From Rhodococcus triatomae BKS 15-14 (GTDB lineage Bacteria > Actinomycetota > Actinomycetes > Mycobacteriales > Mycobacteriaceae): 64,000 nucleotides of DNA. The notes below the pieces were generated by a model. That model did no database searches. It saw only the letters and a program-made list of their open reading frames with translations, and was not told the DNA's origin. Positions within the stretch are counted from its first letter, which is position 1; every line of letters begins with the position of its first letter. The stretch spans positions 1-64,000 of the forward strand of contig AODO01000023.1 in the NCBI GenBank assembly GCA_000341795.1, in the 5' to 3' direction. The translations under genes were made by a program, and so were the position numbers. Below are positions 55,294 through 64,000 of the stretch, piece after piece.

Positions 55294-56292
55294 ATGTCAC
55301 TCGTCACCGATCCCCTCGACCCGGGCAGCCCGGTCGCGTCCACCGATCCGACCGGCGACACGGTCGCAGGAAAGAAGGTGCCCGCCGGGCAGCTGCCGCT
55401 CTGGAAGCTGCTGCTTCGCGACAAGCTGGCGACCGTCGCCGCGGTGATCCTCGGTTTCGTCCTCCTCGTCGCGATCTTCGGGCCGTGGCTGGTCGGGGAC
55501 GCCGCCACCGACCAGAACCTCGACGAATCCAACCTGCCGCCGTTCAACCTGGACACCGGATGGATGAACGTGCTCGGCACCGACCCGCTCGGTCGCAGCA
55601 TGCTCGCCCGACTGATCGTCGCGTGCCAGACGACGTTGATGGTCTCGCTGCCCGCGGTGATCGTCTCGTGCGTCGTCGGGTCTGCGATCGGCATGTGGGC
55701 CGGCTACCACCGTGGGTGGCGCGAGACCACCGCGATGCGCATCGCCGACGTGATCATGAGCTTCCCGTCGCTGCTCCTCGCCGTCGTCGTGCTCTACGTG
55801 TTCTCGCCGAGTGCGGCGAACATCGTGGCGGTCCTCGCGATCACCCGCATCCCGATCTACCTGCGCACCGCCCGCGCCGAGTCCGCGGAACTGCAGAGCC
55901 GGGTGTTCGTCGACGCGGCCCGCACCTTCGGGGCCGGCAGTGGCGCGATCATTCGCGGGCACGTCCTGCCGATCCTGCTCCCGACGCTACTCACCGTCGC
56001 GACCCTCGACTTCTGCTACGTCATGCTCGCCGAGTCGTCGCTCAGCTTCCTCGGCATCGGCATCCAGCCGCCGGACATCAGCTGGGGTCTCATGGTCTCG
56101 CAAGGGCGGACCTATCTGCAGACCGCGTGGTGGCTGTCCTTCTTCCCCGGACTCGCGATCGTGATCACCACCGTGTCGGCGACGATCCTCGCCGCCTGGG
56201 CGCGTATCGCGACAGATCCCGGGCAACGGTGGCGTCTGACGACCCCCAAGGCCCGCAAGTCGATGTTCTCCTCCCGAAAGGCCGTGCGATGA
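55294..56292 (+). CDS. ABC transporter permease (DppC-like)
   Basis: A 332-residue permease with six predicted segments and a longer hydrophilic N-terminus. It carries the DppC/OppC features DPLGRSMLARLI and the EAA loop (VFVDAARTFGAGSGAIIRGHVLP). GGAGAG precedes the ATG. The stop overlaps the next ATG (ATGA). Confidence 0.92.
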   Translation: MSLVTDPLDPGSPVASTDPTGDTVAGKKVPAGQLPLWKLLLRDKLATVAAVILGFVLLVAIFGPWLVGDAATDQNLDESNLPPFNLDTGWMNVLGTDPLGRSMLARLIVACQTTLMVSLPAVIVSCVVGSAIGMWAGYHRGWRETTAMRIADVIMSFPSLLLAVVVLYVFSPSAANIVAVLAITRIPIYLRTARAESAELQSRVFVDAARTFGAGSGAIIRGHVLPILLPTLLTVATLDFCYVMLAESSLSFLGIGIQPPDISWGLMVSQGRTYLQTAWWLSFFPGLAIVITTVSATILAAWARIATDPGQRWRLTTPKARKSMFSSRKAVR

Positions 56293-57311
56293 GTGCTCCA
56301 GCCCTCGAGAACCGGGTGACCGCCGACGGCGACGACCGCGTCGCGCTCGACGTCGACGACCTGACCGTCGACCTGCACACCCCGACCGGCACGGTGCGGG
56401 CCGTCGACCACGTCTCCTTCGTCGCCCGGCAGGGCGAAACACTCGCCCTTCTCGGCGAGTCCGGCTGCGGCAAGTCGATGACGGCGCAGGCTCTCGTCGG
56501 CCTGCTCGCGCCGATCGCCGAGATCACCGACGGCTCCGTCACCGTCGACGGAGTCGATCTCGTGTCCGCGAGCGGATCGACGCGGCGCGCGATGGCAGGC
56601 ACCGAGCTCGCCATCGTCTTCCAGGACGCGTTGACCGCGCTGAACCCCGTCTACACCGTCGGCACCCAGCTCGCCGAACCGTTCCGGATCCACCGCCGGA
56701 TGTCGCGGAAGAAGGCCCGGCGCGAGGCCATCGAGCTGATGCGGCACGTCGGGATCCCCGAGCCGGAGTCGCGTGCCGACTCCTACCCACACCAGTTCTC
56801 CGGAGGTATGCGGCAGCGGCTCCTCATCGCGATGGCGGTGGCGCTGAGCCCGAAGGTGCTGCTCGCCGACGAGCCGACCACCGCCCTCGACGTCACCGTC
56901 CAGGCGCAGATCATGGCGCTGCTGCAGCGGTTGCGTGAAGAGCACGACATGGCCGTCGTCCTCATCACCCACGACCTCGCGCTGGTCGCGGAGCAGGCCG
57001 ACCAGGTGGCGATCATGTACGCCGGTTCGGTCGTCGAGACCGGTCCCGTCGCCGACGTCTTCGAGCGCCCCGGCCACCCGTACACGAAGGGCCTGCTGGA
57101 CTCGGTGCCGGTGAGCGTCGACCGCGGCGCGGACCTCAAGTCCATCGGCGGCACCCCACCCGACCTGCACTCGATCCCGACCGGGTGCGTCTACCAGGAA
57201 CGGTGCCCGCTCGCGCGTCAGCGCTGCGTCGACGAACGGCCCGCACTGCGCACGACCGCGCCCGGCCAGGCCGCGGCCTGCCACTTCCCCGAGGAGACCC
57301 CCAATGCCTGA
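56289..57311 (+). CDS. ABC transporter ATP-binding protein (DppD-like)
   Basis: A 340-residue ATPase with Walker A GESGCGKS (about residue 58), signature FSGGMRQR, Walker B LLADEP and switch His in LITHD. The C-terminal oligo-HPY extension with Cys residues (CVYQERCPLARQRC) is typical of the Dpp/Opp ATPases, some of which bind an iron-sulfur cluster there. Confidence 0.92.
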   Translation: MSAPALENRVTADGDDRVALDVDDLTVDLHTPTGTVRAVDHVSFVARQGETLALLGESGCGKSMTAQALVGLLAPIAEITDGSVTVDGVDLVSASGSTRRAMAGTELAIVFQDALTALNPVYTVGTQLAEPFRIHRRMSRKKARREAIELMRHVGIPEPESRADSYPHQFSGGMRQRLLIAMAVALSPKVLLADEPTTALDVTVQAQIMALLQRLREEHDMAVVLITHDLALVAEQADQVAIMYAGSVVETGPVADVFERPGHPYTKGLLDSVPVSVDRGADLKSIGGTPPDLHSIPTGCVYQERCPLARQRCVDERPALRTTAPGQAAACHFPEETPNA

Positions 57312-58323
57312 GACCGCCACCGTCGACCGTGTACTGGAGGTTCGGGATGTCGGGAAGACGTTCACCGTGTCGGGGAAGGCGGGACGCAAGCAGCTCCGCG
57401 CCCTCGACGGTATCGACCTCGACCTGAAGCGGGGCGAAACTCTCGGTCTCGTCGGTGAATCCGGTTGCGGCAAATCCACTCTCGCCCGCACCCTGATGAT
57501 GCTCGAACGCCCGGACACCGGAACCGTGCGCTGGGACGGCACCGACCCGTACACCCTCAAGGGCAAGGACCTCCTCGCGTTGCGCCGCAAGGTGCAGATG
57601 GTGTTCCAGGACCCGTACGCCTCGCTGAACAACCGGATGAGCGCCGCGGAGATCATCGCGGAGCCGTGGCGCACCCACAAGGACCTGTACCCGTCCAAGC
57701 GGGATCGCGCGGCGCGTGTCCGAGAATTGTTGCACCTGGTCGGTCTTCGGCCGAGCGACGAACACCGCAGCCCCCAGGAGTTCTCCGGTGGTCAGCGGCA
57801 GCGACTCGGCATCGCCCGGGCGCTGGCGCTCAACCCTGAGGTGATCATCTGCGACGAGCCGGTGTCCGCGCTCGACCTCTCCGTGCAGGCGCAGGTGCTC
57901 AACCTGCTGAACGACCTGCAGCAGGAACTCGGCATCTCCTACATCTTCATCTCGCACGACCTGTCGGTGGTCCGGCACGTCGCCGACCGGGTCGCGGTGA
58001 TGTACCTCGGGCGAATCGTGGAGACCGGTTCCACCGACGCGGTGTTCGATCACTCCGCGCACCCGTACACCGAGGCGCTCATGTCGGCGGCACCGACACT
58101 CGACGCCCAGGCCAGACGCTCCCGCATCCTCCTCGAGGGTGAGGTGCCGTCGCCGCTGAACCCGCCGTCCGGGTGCCGATTCCGGACCCGCTGCGCCCAC
58201 GCGACCGACGTCTGCGCCGAAACCGTCCCGACGGCCGTGTCCGACACCGCCGAGTCCGGGCACGTCGCCGAGTGCTTCCATCCCCGCGGCCGGGTCTCGC
58301 TGGGTATGCCGGCCGTGGCGTGA
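57304..58323 (+). CDS. ABC transporter ATP-binding protein (DppF-like)
   Basis: A 339-residue second ATPase: Walker A GESGCGKS (about residue 53), signature FSGGQRQR, Walker B IICDEP, and the C-terminal Cys extension (CRFRTRCAHATDVC). It overlaps the DppD-like gene by 8 bases and the following TauE gene by 4 bases. Confidence 0.92.
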   Translation: MPETATVDRVLEVRDVGKTFTVSGKAGRKQLRALDGIDLDLKRGETLGLVGESGCGKSTLARTLMMLERPDTGTVRWDGTDPYTLKGKDLLALRRKVQMVFQDPYASLNNRMSAAEIIAEPWRTHKDLYPSKRDRAARVRELLHLVGLRPSDEHRSPQEFSGGQRQRLGIARALALNPEVIICDEPVSALDLSVQAQVLNLLNDLQQELGISYIFISHDLSVVRHVADRVAVMYLGRIVETGSTDAVFDHSAHPYTEALMSAAPTLDAQARRSRILLEGEVPSPLNPPSGCRFRTRCAHATDVCAETVPTAVSDTAESGHVAECFHPRGRVSLGMPAVA

Positions 58324-59045
58324 GCAGCGCCGCCTTCTCGGTTGTCGCGCTCGCCGTCGCGCTCGCCTCGTGCATGCAGGCGTCGATCGGGTTCGGGATG
58401 GGAATGCTTGCGGCGCCCGTCGTCGCACTGGTGGACCCGACGCTGCTGCCGGGCACGCTGATCATGTCCGCGACTGTGGTCACACTGCTGGTGCTGCTCC
58501 GCGAACGGGAAAGCCTCGATCTGCGTGGCACGGGCTGGGCACTCGCCGGCCGGGTTCCCGGCACCATCGCCGGTGCCCTCCTGCTGGTGTGGCTGCCCGA
58601 GAGTGGACTGTCCCTGTTGCTTGCGCTGGTCGTGATCGGCGGCGTGGTGCTGACCGGGTTCGGTTGGAACCCCGCACCGGTACGCCGCAACCTCGTCACC
58701 GCCGGTGCCGCATCCGGACTGCTCGGGACCGCCACGTCGATCGGCGGGCCGCCGATGGCTCTCGTCTTCTCCGGTGCGGAGAACACCGCGGTGCGCAGCA
58801 ACCTCAGCGCCTTCTTCCTGGTCGGCAGCATGTTCTCGCTCGCGGTGCTCGCCGTGACCGGGCACGTCGACGCGCACACCGCTGTCGTGTCGGCGTGGCT
58901 GGTGCCCGCGATCGTCGCCGGGTTCCTGCTGTCGCGATGGGTGAACCGACTGCTCGACAGGGATCGGCTGCGCGCCGTCTCGATCGCCGTGTCGGCGGTC
59001 GGCGCGGCTCTGCTCGTCGGGCAACAGGTGTGGCTCGCGAGCTGA
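58320..59045 (+). CDS. TauE/SafE-family membrane permease
   Basis: A 241-residue protein with about seven or eight hydrophobic segments. It carries the TauE/SafE signatures ASIGFGMGMLAAPVVALV near the start and GAASGLLGTATSIGGPPMAL in the middle. Family members move sulfonates, sulfite or organic anions. The GTG overlaps the ABC ATPase stop (GTGA), so it belongs to the same operon; here it may export or import a carboxylate. Confidence 0.85.
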   Translation: MSSAAFSVVALAVALASCMQASIGFGMGMLAAPVVALVDPTLLPGTLIMSATVVTLLVLLRERESLDLRGTGWALAGRVPGTIAGALLLVWLPESGLSLLLALVVIGGVVLTGFGWNPAPVRRNLVTAGAASGLLGTATSIGGPPMALVFSGAENTAVRSNLSAFFLVGSMFSLAVLAVTGHVDAHTAVVSAWLVPAIVAGFLLSRWVNRLLDRDRLRAVSIAVSAVGAALLVGQQVWLAS

Positions 59046-59082
59046 TCCGAGGATCCACAACGTGGATGTGAAAGGAACAAGC

Positions 59083-60060
59083 GTGAAAATTGTTGTCGGA
59101 GAGCGCAATCTGCTGCCACATCGGGAGCTGTTCGAGTCACTGCTGCCGGCGGGCGTCTCGGTGTCCTGGCACGAAGCCTTCGACGAGGCGACGATCGTCG
59201 GGGATCTGCCGGATGCCGACGTCTATGTGGGTGGGCGGGTGACGCCCGCGATGGCGGCGGCCGGCCGGCTGCTTCGCCTCGTTCACACCGGGGGCGCGGG
59301 CACCGACAAGGTGTCGTTCGCGGACCTGCCCGAGTCGACCGAGGTCGCCAACACCTTCCATCACGAGGATTCCATCGCCGAGTACGTCCTCGCCGCCACG
59401 GTGTCCTTGCGGCGTGGACTGCTGCGCCAGGATCGGGCCCTGCGCGAGGACACGTGGGCGACGTCGGTCTACCGCCCCGAGCTCCTGCAGCCTCGGACGA
59501 TGCGCGACGCGACCGTCGGCTACGTCGGCTTCGGACACATCGGCCGTCGCACCGCGGACCTGTTCGGCGCGCTGGGGGCGCGGGGCGTCGCCGTCACCGG
59601 ATCCGGCCGGGTCGCGGACGCCGCCGGCCTCGACTGGCACGGTGACACCGCCGAGCTCGGGCGCCTGATGGACGAAGCGGATGTCGTCGTGGTCTCCGCG
59701 CCGCTCACCGAGCGGACCGTCGGGATGATCGGCGGGGACGAACTGCACCGGCTGGGCCCGGACGGCGTGCTGGTGAACGTCGGCCGGGGGCCGCTGGTCC
59801 GCGAGGAGGCGCTGTACGGCGCCCTGCGGCACGACGAGATCGGGGGCGCCGCGATCGACGTCTGGTATCGCTACCCGGACGGCGGAGACACCGCCGCGCC
59901 GTCCGACCTACCGTTCCGTGACCTGCCGAACGTGCTCATGACGCCGCACACGTCGGGGGTCACGCACGAGACCTTCGTAGGCAGGGTTCACGACATCACC
60001 GACAACATCTGCCGGCTGGCCGAGGGGCGTCCCCTCGAACGTGTCGTCGCGCGAGTCTGA
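59083..60060 (+). CDS. D-isomer-specific 2-hydroxyacid dehydrogenase (second copy)
   Basis: A 325-residue relative of the enzyme at 51331 but of another subgroup: GFGHIGRRTA (about residues 149-158), Arg in NVGRGPL, and the His in MTPHTSGVT. The GTG at 59083 follows GAAAGGAA at good spacing, so I prefer it over the ATG at 59062. It ends the ABC/TauE operon. Its 2-oxoacid substrate may be an aldarate pathway product. Confidence 0.87.
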   Translation: MKIVVGERNLLPHRELFESLLPAGVSVSWHEAFDEATIVGDLPDADVYVGGRVTPAMAAAGRLLRLVHTGGAGTDKVSFADLPESTEVANTFHHEDSIAEYVLAATVSLRRGLLRQDRALREDTWATSVYRPELLQPRTMRDATVGYVGFGHIGRRTADLFGALGARGVAVTGSGRVADAAGLDWHGDTAELGRLMDEADVVVVSAPLTERTVGMIGGDELHRLGPDGVLVNVGRGPLVREEALYGALRHDEIGGAAIDVWYRYPDGGDTAAPSDLPFRDLPNVLMTPHTSGVTHETFVGRVHDITDNICRLAEGRPLERVVARV

Positions 60061-60143
60061 TCCCGCGGTATCGGCCTGCCCGCAACCCATTCCGCAGGCC
60101 CTCCCCGAATTCAACATCGGTATTGATCGATGCGAATTCAGTG

Positions 60144-60174
60144 TTGGACGAGTATCGCTGCTGGCCCGTACATT
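60144..60174 (+). promoter_or_regulatory. Promoter-like motif TTGGAC-N19-TACATT
   Basis: Third copy of the cluster's promoter motif, 96 bases before the MFS start. The preceding ATCGATGCGA resembles ATCAATGCGG upstream of the first copy. Confidence 0.45.
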
Positions 60175-60269
60175 CGTCGGATGTGAGGTGACTCACCAGC
60201 GAGCATCATTGATCGTGTACGTCGCAGGGCCCGGTTCTCCGGGGTCTGCCGGATCTGGAAGAGGGAACG

Positions 60270-61661
60270 ATGTCGTTCACTCTGGAGTTCGATTCCGCGG
60301 TGCAGTCCGCGGTGTCGAAGTTCTACAAGCGGATGGTTCCGCTGTTCGTCGTCATGCTGATCTGCAATCAGCTCAATCGTTCGAACATCGGCTACGCGCA
60401 GGAATACCTCGAAGCCGACGTGGGCATCGGCGCCGCCGCGTACGGCTTCGGCGCGGGCGTCTTCTTCATCGCCTACGCGTTGTTCGAACTGCCGAGCAAC
60501 GTGATGATGGAGAAGTACGGAGCGCGCATCTGGCTGACGCGGATCATGGTCAGTTGGGGACTCGTGTCCGCCGCCATGATGTTCGTGCAGAACGCCACGA
60601 TGTTCTACATCCTGCGCTTCCTGCTGGGTGCAGCCGAAGCCGGATTCTTCCCGGCCGTGATCTTCTACCTCGCCAAATGGCTGCCCAACCGGTCTCGGGG
60701 CAAGGCGACGGCCCTGTTCGTCGCTGGGTCGTCCGTCGCCGCCGCGATCTCCGGCCCGCTCTCCGGTCCGCTGTTGTCGATGGACGGCACCGGAGGCCTG
60801 CACGGCTGGCAGTGGTTGTTCGGCATCGAGGGTGTGACCTCCGTCGCCGTCGGCATCGTCGCCTACTTCCTGCTCAGCTCGCGCATCTCCGACGCCACCT
60901 GGCTGACGGGTGAGGAGAAGGCAGCCCTGGCCGGCACCATTGCGGCCGAGGAAGCGGAGAAGGCTGCCAACTCCGGTGTCGCGCACAAGGGTTCGCGGTG
61001 GAAGATGCTGCTCGATCGACAGTTGCTGCTGTTCTGCGGAATCTACTTCGCCATCCAGTTGTCCATCTACGCCAACACGTTCTGGCTGCCGTCCATCGTG
61101 CGCCGCATCGACGGCACCAACGACATCACGGTCGGACTGCTCTCCTCGCTGCCGTGGATCTGCGCAGTCGTCGCGATGTACCTGTCGTCGCGGATCGGTG
61201 ACCGGACCGGGAACCGAAAGCCCCTCCTGGTCGTCGCCCTCGTCGTCGCCGCCATCGGTACCTACATGGCCGCGATCGTCTCGCCGTGGCTCGCGCTGGT
61301 CTTCCTCTGCATCGCCGCCATGGGCTTCAAGAGCGCCAGCCCACTGTTCTGGTCGATCCCGCAGTCGACGTTGCACCCGTTCGTGCTCGCACCGGCGATC
61401 GCCATCATCAACTCCCTCGGCAATCTCGGCGGATTCGTGGCGCCGTTCGGCTTCGGTCTGATCAAGGAGACGACCGGTGAGGTCACCTGGGGGCTGTACG
61501 TCCTCGCCGCGGCTTCCCTTCTCGCCGCAGCCTCCGTCTACCTGGTGAAGTCCCCGAAGCAGGTGGTCGATTCCCGCCACCCGGGTCGCGCCGACGCCGC
61601 CACGGACGACGAATCCCGCACACCGACCGGAAAGCCCGGCGTCGACGCCGGTACCCGGTGA
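60270..61661 (+). CDS. MFS transporter, anion:cation symporter type (GudP-like)
   Basis: A 463-residue transporter with 12 hydrophobic segments, of the ACS family that includes the E. coli glucarate/galactarate carrier GudP. Family signs are [22 protein letters not shown] motif-like RGKATALF and WLPNRSRG. The gene immediately downstream is glucarate dehydratase, so glucarate import is likely. AGAGGGAACG precedes the ATG. Confidence 0.9.
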   Translation: MSFTLEFDSAVQSAVSKFYKRMVPLFVVMLICNQLNRSNIGYAQEYLEADVGIGAAAYGFGAGVFFIAYALFELPSNVMMEKYGARIWLTRIMVSWGLVSAAMMFVQNATMFYILRFLLGAAEAGFFPAVIFYLAKWLPNRSRGKATALFVAGSSVAAAISGPLSGPLLSMDGTGGLHGWQWLFGIEGVTSVAVGIVAYFLLSSRISDATWLTGEEKAALAGTIAAEEAEKAANSGVAHKGSRWKMLLDRQLLLFCGIYFAIQLSIYANTFWLPSIVRRIDGTNDITVGLLSSLPWICAVVAMYLSSRIGDRTGNRKPLLVVALVVAAIGTYMAAIVSPWLALVFLCIAAMGFKSASPLFWSIPQSTLHPFVLAPAIAIINSLGNLGGFVAPFGFGLIKETTGEVTWGLYVLAAASLLAAASVYLVKSPKQVVDSRHPGRADAATDDESRTPTGKPGVDAGTR

Positions 61662-61690
61662 CATCACCCCTCGACCAGGAGCCGATCCAG

Positions 61691-63040
61691 ATGAACGCCG
61701 CCGGCAAGACCCCCGTCGTCACCGACATGCAGGTGATCCCCGTCGCGGGCCACGACTCGATGCTGCTCAACCTCAGTGGTGCACACGCCCCCTACTTCAC
61801 CCGGAACCTGGTGGTGCTCACCGACTCCGACGGCAACACCGGCGTCGGCGAGGTGCCCGGCGGAGAGCCCATCCGGAAGACGCTCGAGGATGCGCGCCCC
61901 CTCGTGGTGGGGCAGGGGATCGGCACCTACCACGCGATCCTCGGTTCCCTCCGCGACACCTTCGCCGGTCGTGACGCCGGCGGCCGCGGCGCACAGACCT
62001 TCGATCTGCGGGTGACGGTGCACGCGGTCACCGCGGTGGAGTCGGCGCTGCTCGACCTGCTGGGCAAGCACCTCGAGGTGCCGGTCGCGGCGCTGCTCGG
62101 CGACGGTCAACAGCGCGACCGCGTCCAGGCGCTCGGCTATCTGTTCTTCGTCGGCGATCGAACCAGGACCGATCTGGCCTATCGGTCCGGCGCCGACGAG
62201 GCACCGGAAGCCGACGACTGGATGCGCATCCGGCACGAGGAGGCACTCACCCCCGAGGCTGTGGTCCGGCTCGCCGAGGCGGCACACGCCCGGTACGGCT
62301 TCGAGGACTTCAAGCTCAAGGGCGGTGTCCTCGCACCTCGCGACGAAGCCGCGGCGGTCACCGCGCTGCACGAGCGCTTCCCGTCGGCGCGCATCACCCT
62401 GGATCCGAACGGCGGCTGGCTGCTGAGCGAAGCGATCGACACCTGCCGCGGACTTCGTGACGTGCTCGCCTACGCGGAGGACCCGGTCGGGCCGGAGGGT
62501 GCGTTCTCGGGCCGCGAGGTGATGGCGGAGTTCAAACGCGCCACCGGCCTGCCCACCGCCACCAACATGATCGCCACGGACTGGCGCGAGATGGGGCACG
62601 CGATCCGTGCCGGTGCCGTCGACATCCCGCTCGCCGACCCGCACTTCTGGACCATGGCCGGATCCGTCCGGGTCGCGCAGCTCTGCGACGCGTGGGGCCT
62701 GACGTGGGGATCCCACTCCAACAATCACTTCGACGTGTCGCTCGCACTGTTCACGCATGTCGCGGCGGCCGCACCCGGTGACATCACCGCCATCGACACG
62801 CACTGGATCTGGCAGGACGGGCAGCGGCTCACGCGCGAACCGTTCGAGATCCGTGACGGCTACCTCATCGTCCCCGATCGGCCGGGACTCGGGGTGGACC
62901 TGGACCTCGACCAGGTGGCCGCCGCGAACGAGCTGTATCGCCGCGAGGGACTCGGCGCCCGTGACGACGCGATCGGCATGCAGTACCTGATTCCCGGCTG
63001 GACCTTCGACAGCAAACGGCCGGCGCTGCACCGCGGCTGA
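61691..63040 (+). CDS. gudD: Glucarate dehydratase GudD
   Basis: A 449-residue enolase-superfamily dehydratase, collinear as far as I recall with E. coli GudD from its N-terminus ([20 protein letters not shown]) to the end ([12 protein letters not shown]). The catalytic KxK is K208/K210 in FKLKGG, and the catalytic His is H342 in SHSNNHFD. It converts D-glucarate to 5-dehydro-4-deoxyglucarate, feeding kdgD and the ketoglutarate-semialdehyde dehydrogenase at 46-48 kb. The ATG at 61691 has AGGAG upstream and matches the E. coli start; a GTG overlapping the MFS stop at 61658 is the alternative. Confidence 0.94.
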   Translation: MNAAGKTPVVTDMQVIPVAGHDSMLLNLSGAHAPYFTRNLVVLTDSDGNTGVGEVPGGEPIRKTLEDARPLVVGQGIGTYHAILGSLRDTFAGRDAGGRGAQTFDLRVTVHAVTAVESALLDLLGKHLEVPVAALLGDGQQRDRVQALGYLFFVGDRTRTDLAYRSGADEAPEADDWMRIRHEEALTPEAVVRLAEAAHARYGFEDFKLKGGVLAPRDEAAAVTALHERFPSARITLDPNGGWLLSEAIDTCRGLRDVLAYAEDPVGPEGAFSGREVMAEFKRATGLPTATNMIATDWREMGHAIRAGAVDIPLADPHFWTMAGSVRVAQLCDAWGLTWGSHSNNHFDVSLALFTHVAAAAPGDITAIDTHWIWQDGQRLTREPFEIRDGYLIVPDRPGLGVDLDLDQVAAANELYRREGLGARDDAIGMQYLIPGWTFDSKRPALHRG

Positions 63041-63076
63041 CGGGAACCTGTCGGCGTCCGGTGGCACCCTGGGGGC

Positions 63077-64000
63077 ATGTTGGAGATGACCGCTGCCGCG
63101 GCCAGACGTGCCGCCGTGGCGGCCCAGGGTTTCACCGACCGGCGATCCGCGACCCCGCCCACCCGCCGGCGCATCCTCGCCACGGTCGACCGCACCGGAC
63201 TGCTCCAGCTCGATTCCGTGTCGGTTGCAGTGCGGGCGCACTACATGCCCGTCTTCAGCCGGATCGGCGGGTACGACCGCGGGATCCTCGACGCCGCCGC
63301 CTGGCGGCACAGCACCTCGAAACCCCGCGCCCTGGTCGAGTACTGGGCGCACGAGGCCGCATTGATACCGGTGGCGGACTGGCCACTCATGCGGTGGCGG
63401 ATGCGCCGCTACGAAGGCGGACGCTGGGCGGGCGAGCGGCGCGTCCTCGACCGCAATCCCACTCTCGGGAAGGACGTCCTCGACGTCGTGACCGAGATCG
63501 GTCCGGCGTCGGCGGGCGAGGTGGAGCGGCATCTGCAGATCGACTCCACCGGTACGCGGGGGCCCTGGTGGGGGCGCAGTGACACGAAGGTCGTCTGCGA
63601 GCAGCTCTTCGCGTCCGGGGCGCTGTCGGTGGACCGTCGTGTCGGTTTCGTCCGCCACTACGACCTCGCCGAGCGTGTCCTGCCGGCGGCGATCACGGCT
63701 GTGGAGCTCTCGGAGCCGGATGCGATCCGAGAGCTGATCCGCAGGGCAGCTCACGCGCTCGGCATCGCGACAGCCGCGGATCTGCGTGACTATCACCGAC
63801 TGTCCGTGGGGCAGGCCGCGCCCGCGATCGCCGACCTGGTCGACGAGGGTGCGCTCGTCCCGGTGACGGTCCGCGGCTGGGACGCCCCCGCATACCTGTC
63901 GAGGGATGCACGCATCCCGCGCCGCGCGGCGGGCACCGCGTTGTTGTGCCCGTTCGACCCGTTGGTCTTCTTCCGTCCCCGCGCCGAACGGGTCTTCGGG
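63077..64000 (+). CDS. YcaQ-like winged-helix DNA glycosylase family protein (cut by window end)
   Basis: The first 308 residues of a winged-helix (HTH_42/DUF1006-type) protein. It shows GLLQLDSVSVAVRAHYMPVFSRIG with the QLD motif that carries catalytic residues in E. coli YcaQ, EYWAHEAALIPV, and LLCPFDPLVFFR at the right edge. The family removes crosslinked bases (interstrand crosslink repair). The gene continues past base 64000. The ATG at 63077 is used. Confidence 0.85.
   Translation, partial: MLEMTAAAARRAAVAAQGFTDRRSATPPTRRRILATVDRTGLLQLDSVSVAVRAHYMPVFSRIGGYDRGILDAAAWRHSTSKPRALVEYWAHEAALIPVADWPLMRWRMRRYEGGRWAGERRVLDRNPTLGKDVLDVVTEIGPASAGEVERHLQIDSTGTRGPWWGRSDTKVVCEQLFASGALSVDRRVGFVRHYDLAERVLPAAITAVELSEPDAIRELIRRAAHALGIATAADLRDYHRLSVGQAAPAIADLVDEGALVPVTVRGWDAPAYLSRDARIPRRAAGTALLCPFDPLVFFRPRAERVFG

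Overview
The window is 64 kb of very GC-rich, densely coded actinobacterial chromosome. Gene order and protein sequence point to the Mycobacteriales (formerly Corynebacteriales). Rhodococcus/Prescottella is the best guess, but the genus is not proven from sequence alone. The blocks rimP-nusA-ylxR-infB-rbfA-DHH phosphatase-MATE, pptH-pptT-truB, MntR/SirR-type regulator / ribF-rpsO-pnp, pepR and dapB follow the order I recall from Mycobacterium tuberculosis. Many genes start with GTG, and at least seven have a TANNNT -10 box placed 6-8 bases before the start codon, the leaderless pattern of this group. I saw no tRNA, rRNA, CRISPR array, insertion sequence or phage gene.

Region 1 (1-9.2 kb) is mixed accessory material: a small glycine-rich secreted protein, an alpha/beta hydrolase, an FHA-HTH regulator, an NTF2-like/SDR gene pair, a secreted lipase-like hydrolase, a TetR regulator divergent from a DHA2-type drug exporter with paired direct repeats between them, an orphan RtcB RNA ligase, and a Tat-type lipoprotein coupled to a DUF4439 ferritin-like protein.

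Region 2 (9.4-25.3 kb) is the core translation and RNA block: ribosome maturation (rimP, rbfA), transcription elongation (nusA), initiation factor IF2, the PptH/PptT phosphopantetheine on/off pair, truB, ribF, rpsO and pnp. The rpsO-pnp spacer holds two perfect inverted repeats that could structure the pnp leader.

Region 3 (25.4-33.5 kb) is a complete respiratory nitrate reductase set (narK, narGHJI). It lies between pnp and the M16 peptidase gene pepR, which are neighbours in M. tuberculosis as I recall. Region 4 (33.6-41.3 kb) returns to the conserved block (pepR, VanZ-like, dapB and its membrane partner, a flavodoxin-like protein). It also holds an alcohol dehydrogenase, a DUF389 protein, a serine beta-lactamase-like lipoprotein and a decayed ArsR/cation-transporter metal-resistance locus.

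Region 5 (41.2-44.3 kb) is a TetR-controlled pair of a kinase-like phosphotransferase and an F420-type luciferase-family oxidoreductase.

Region 6 (44.3-63.0 kb) is an aldaric-acid (glucarate/galactarate) catabolic island. Glucarate dehydratase (GudD, plus a second enolase-superfamily dehydratase), 5-dehydro-4-deoxyglucarate dehydratase and alpha-ketoglutarate semialdehyde dehydrogenase make a full route from glucarate to 2-oxoglutarate. With them are a LysR regulator, a GudP-like transporter, a five-gene oligopeptide-type ABC transporter, a TauE/SafE permease, two D-2-hydroxyacid dehydrogenases, a UspA protein and a second aldehyde dehydrogenase. Three of its transcription units share a promoter-like motif (TTGGAC, 19 bases, TACNNT), suggesting common control. 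The window ends inside a YcaQ-like winged-helix gene.
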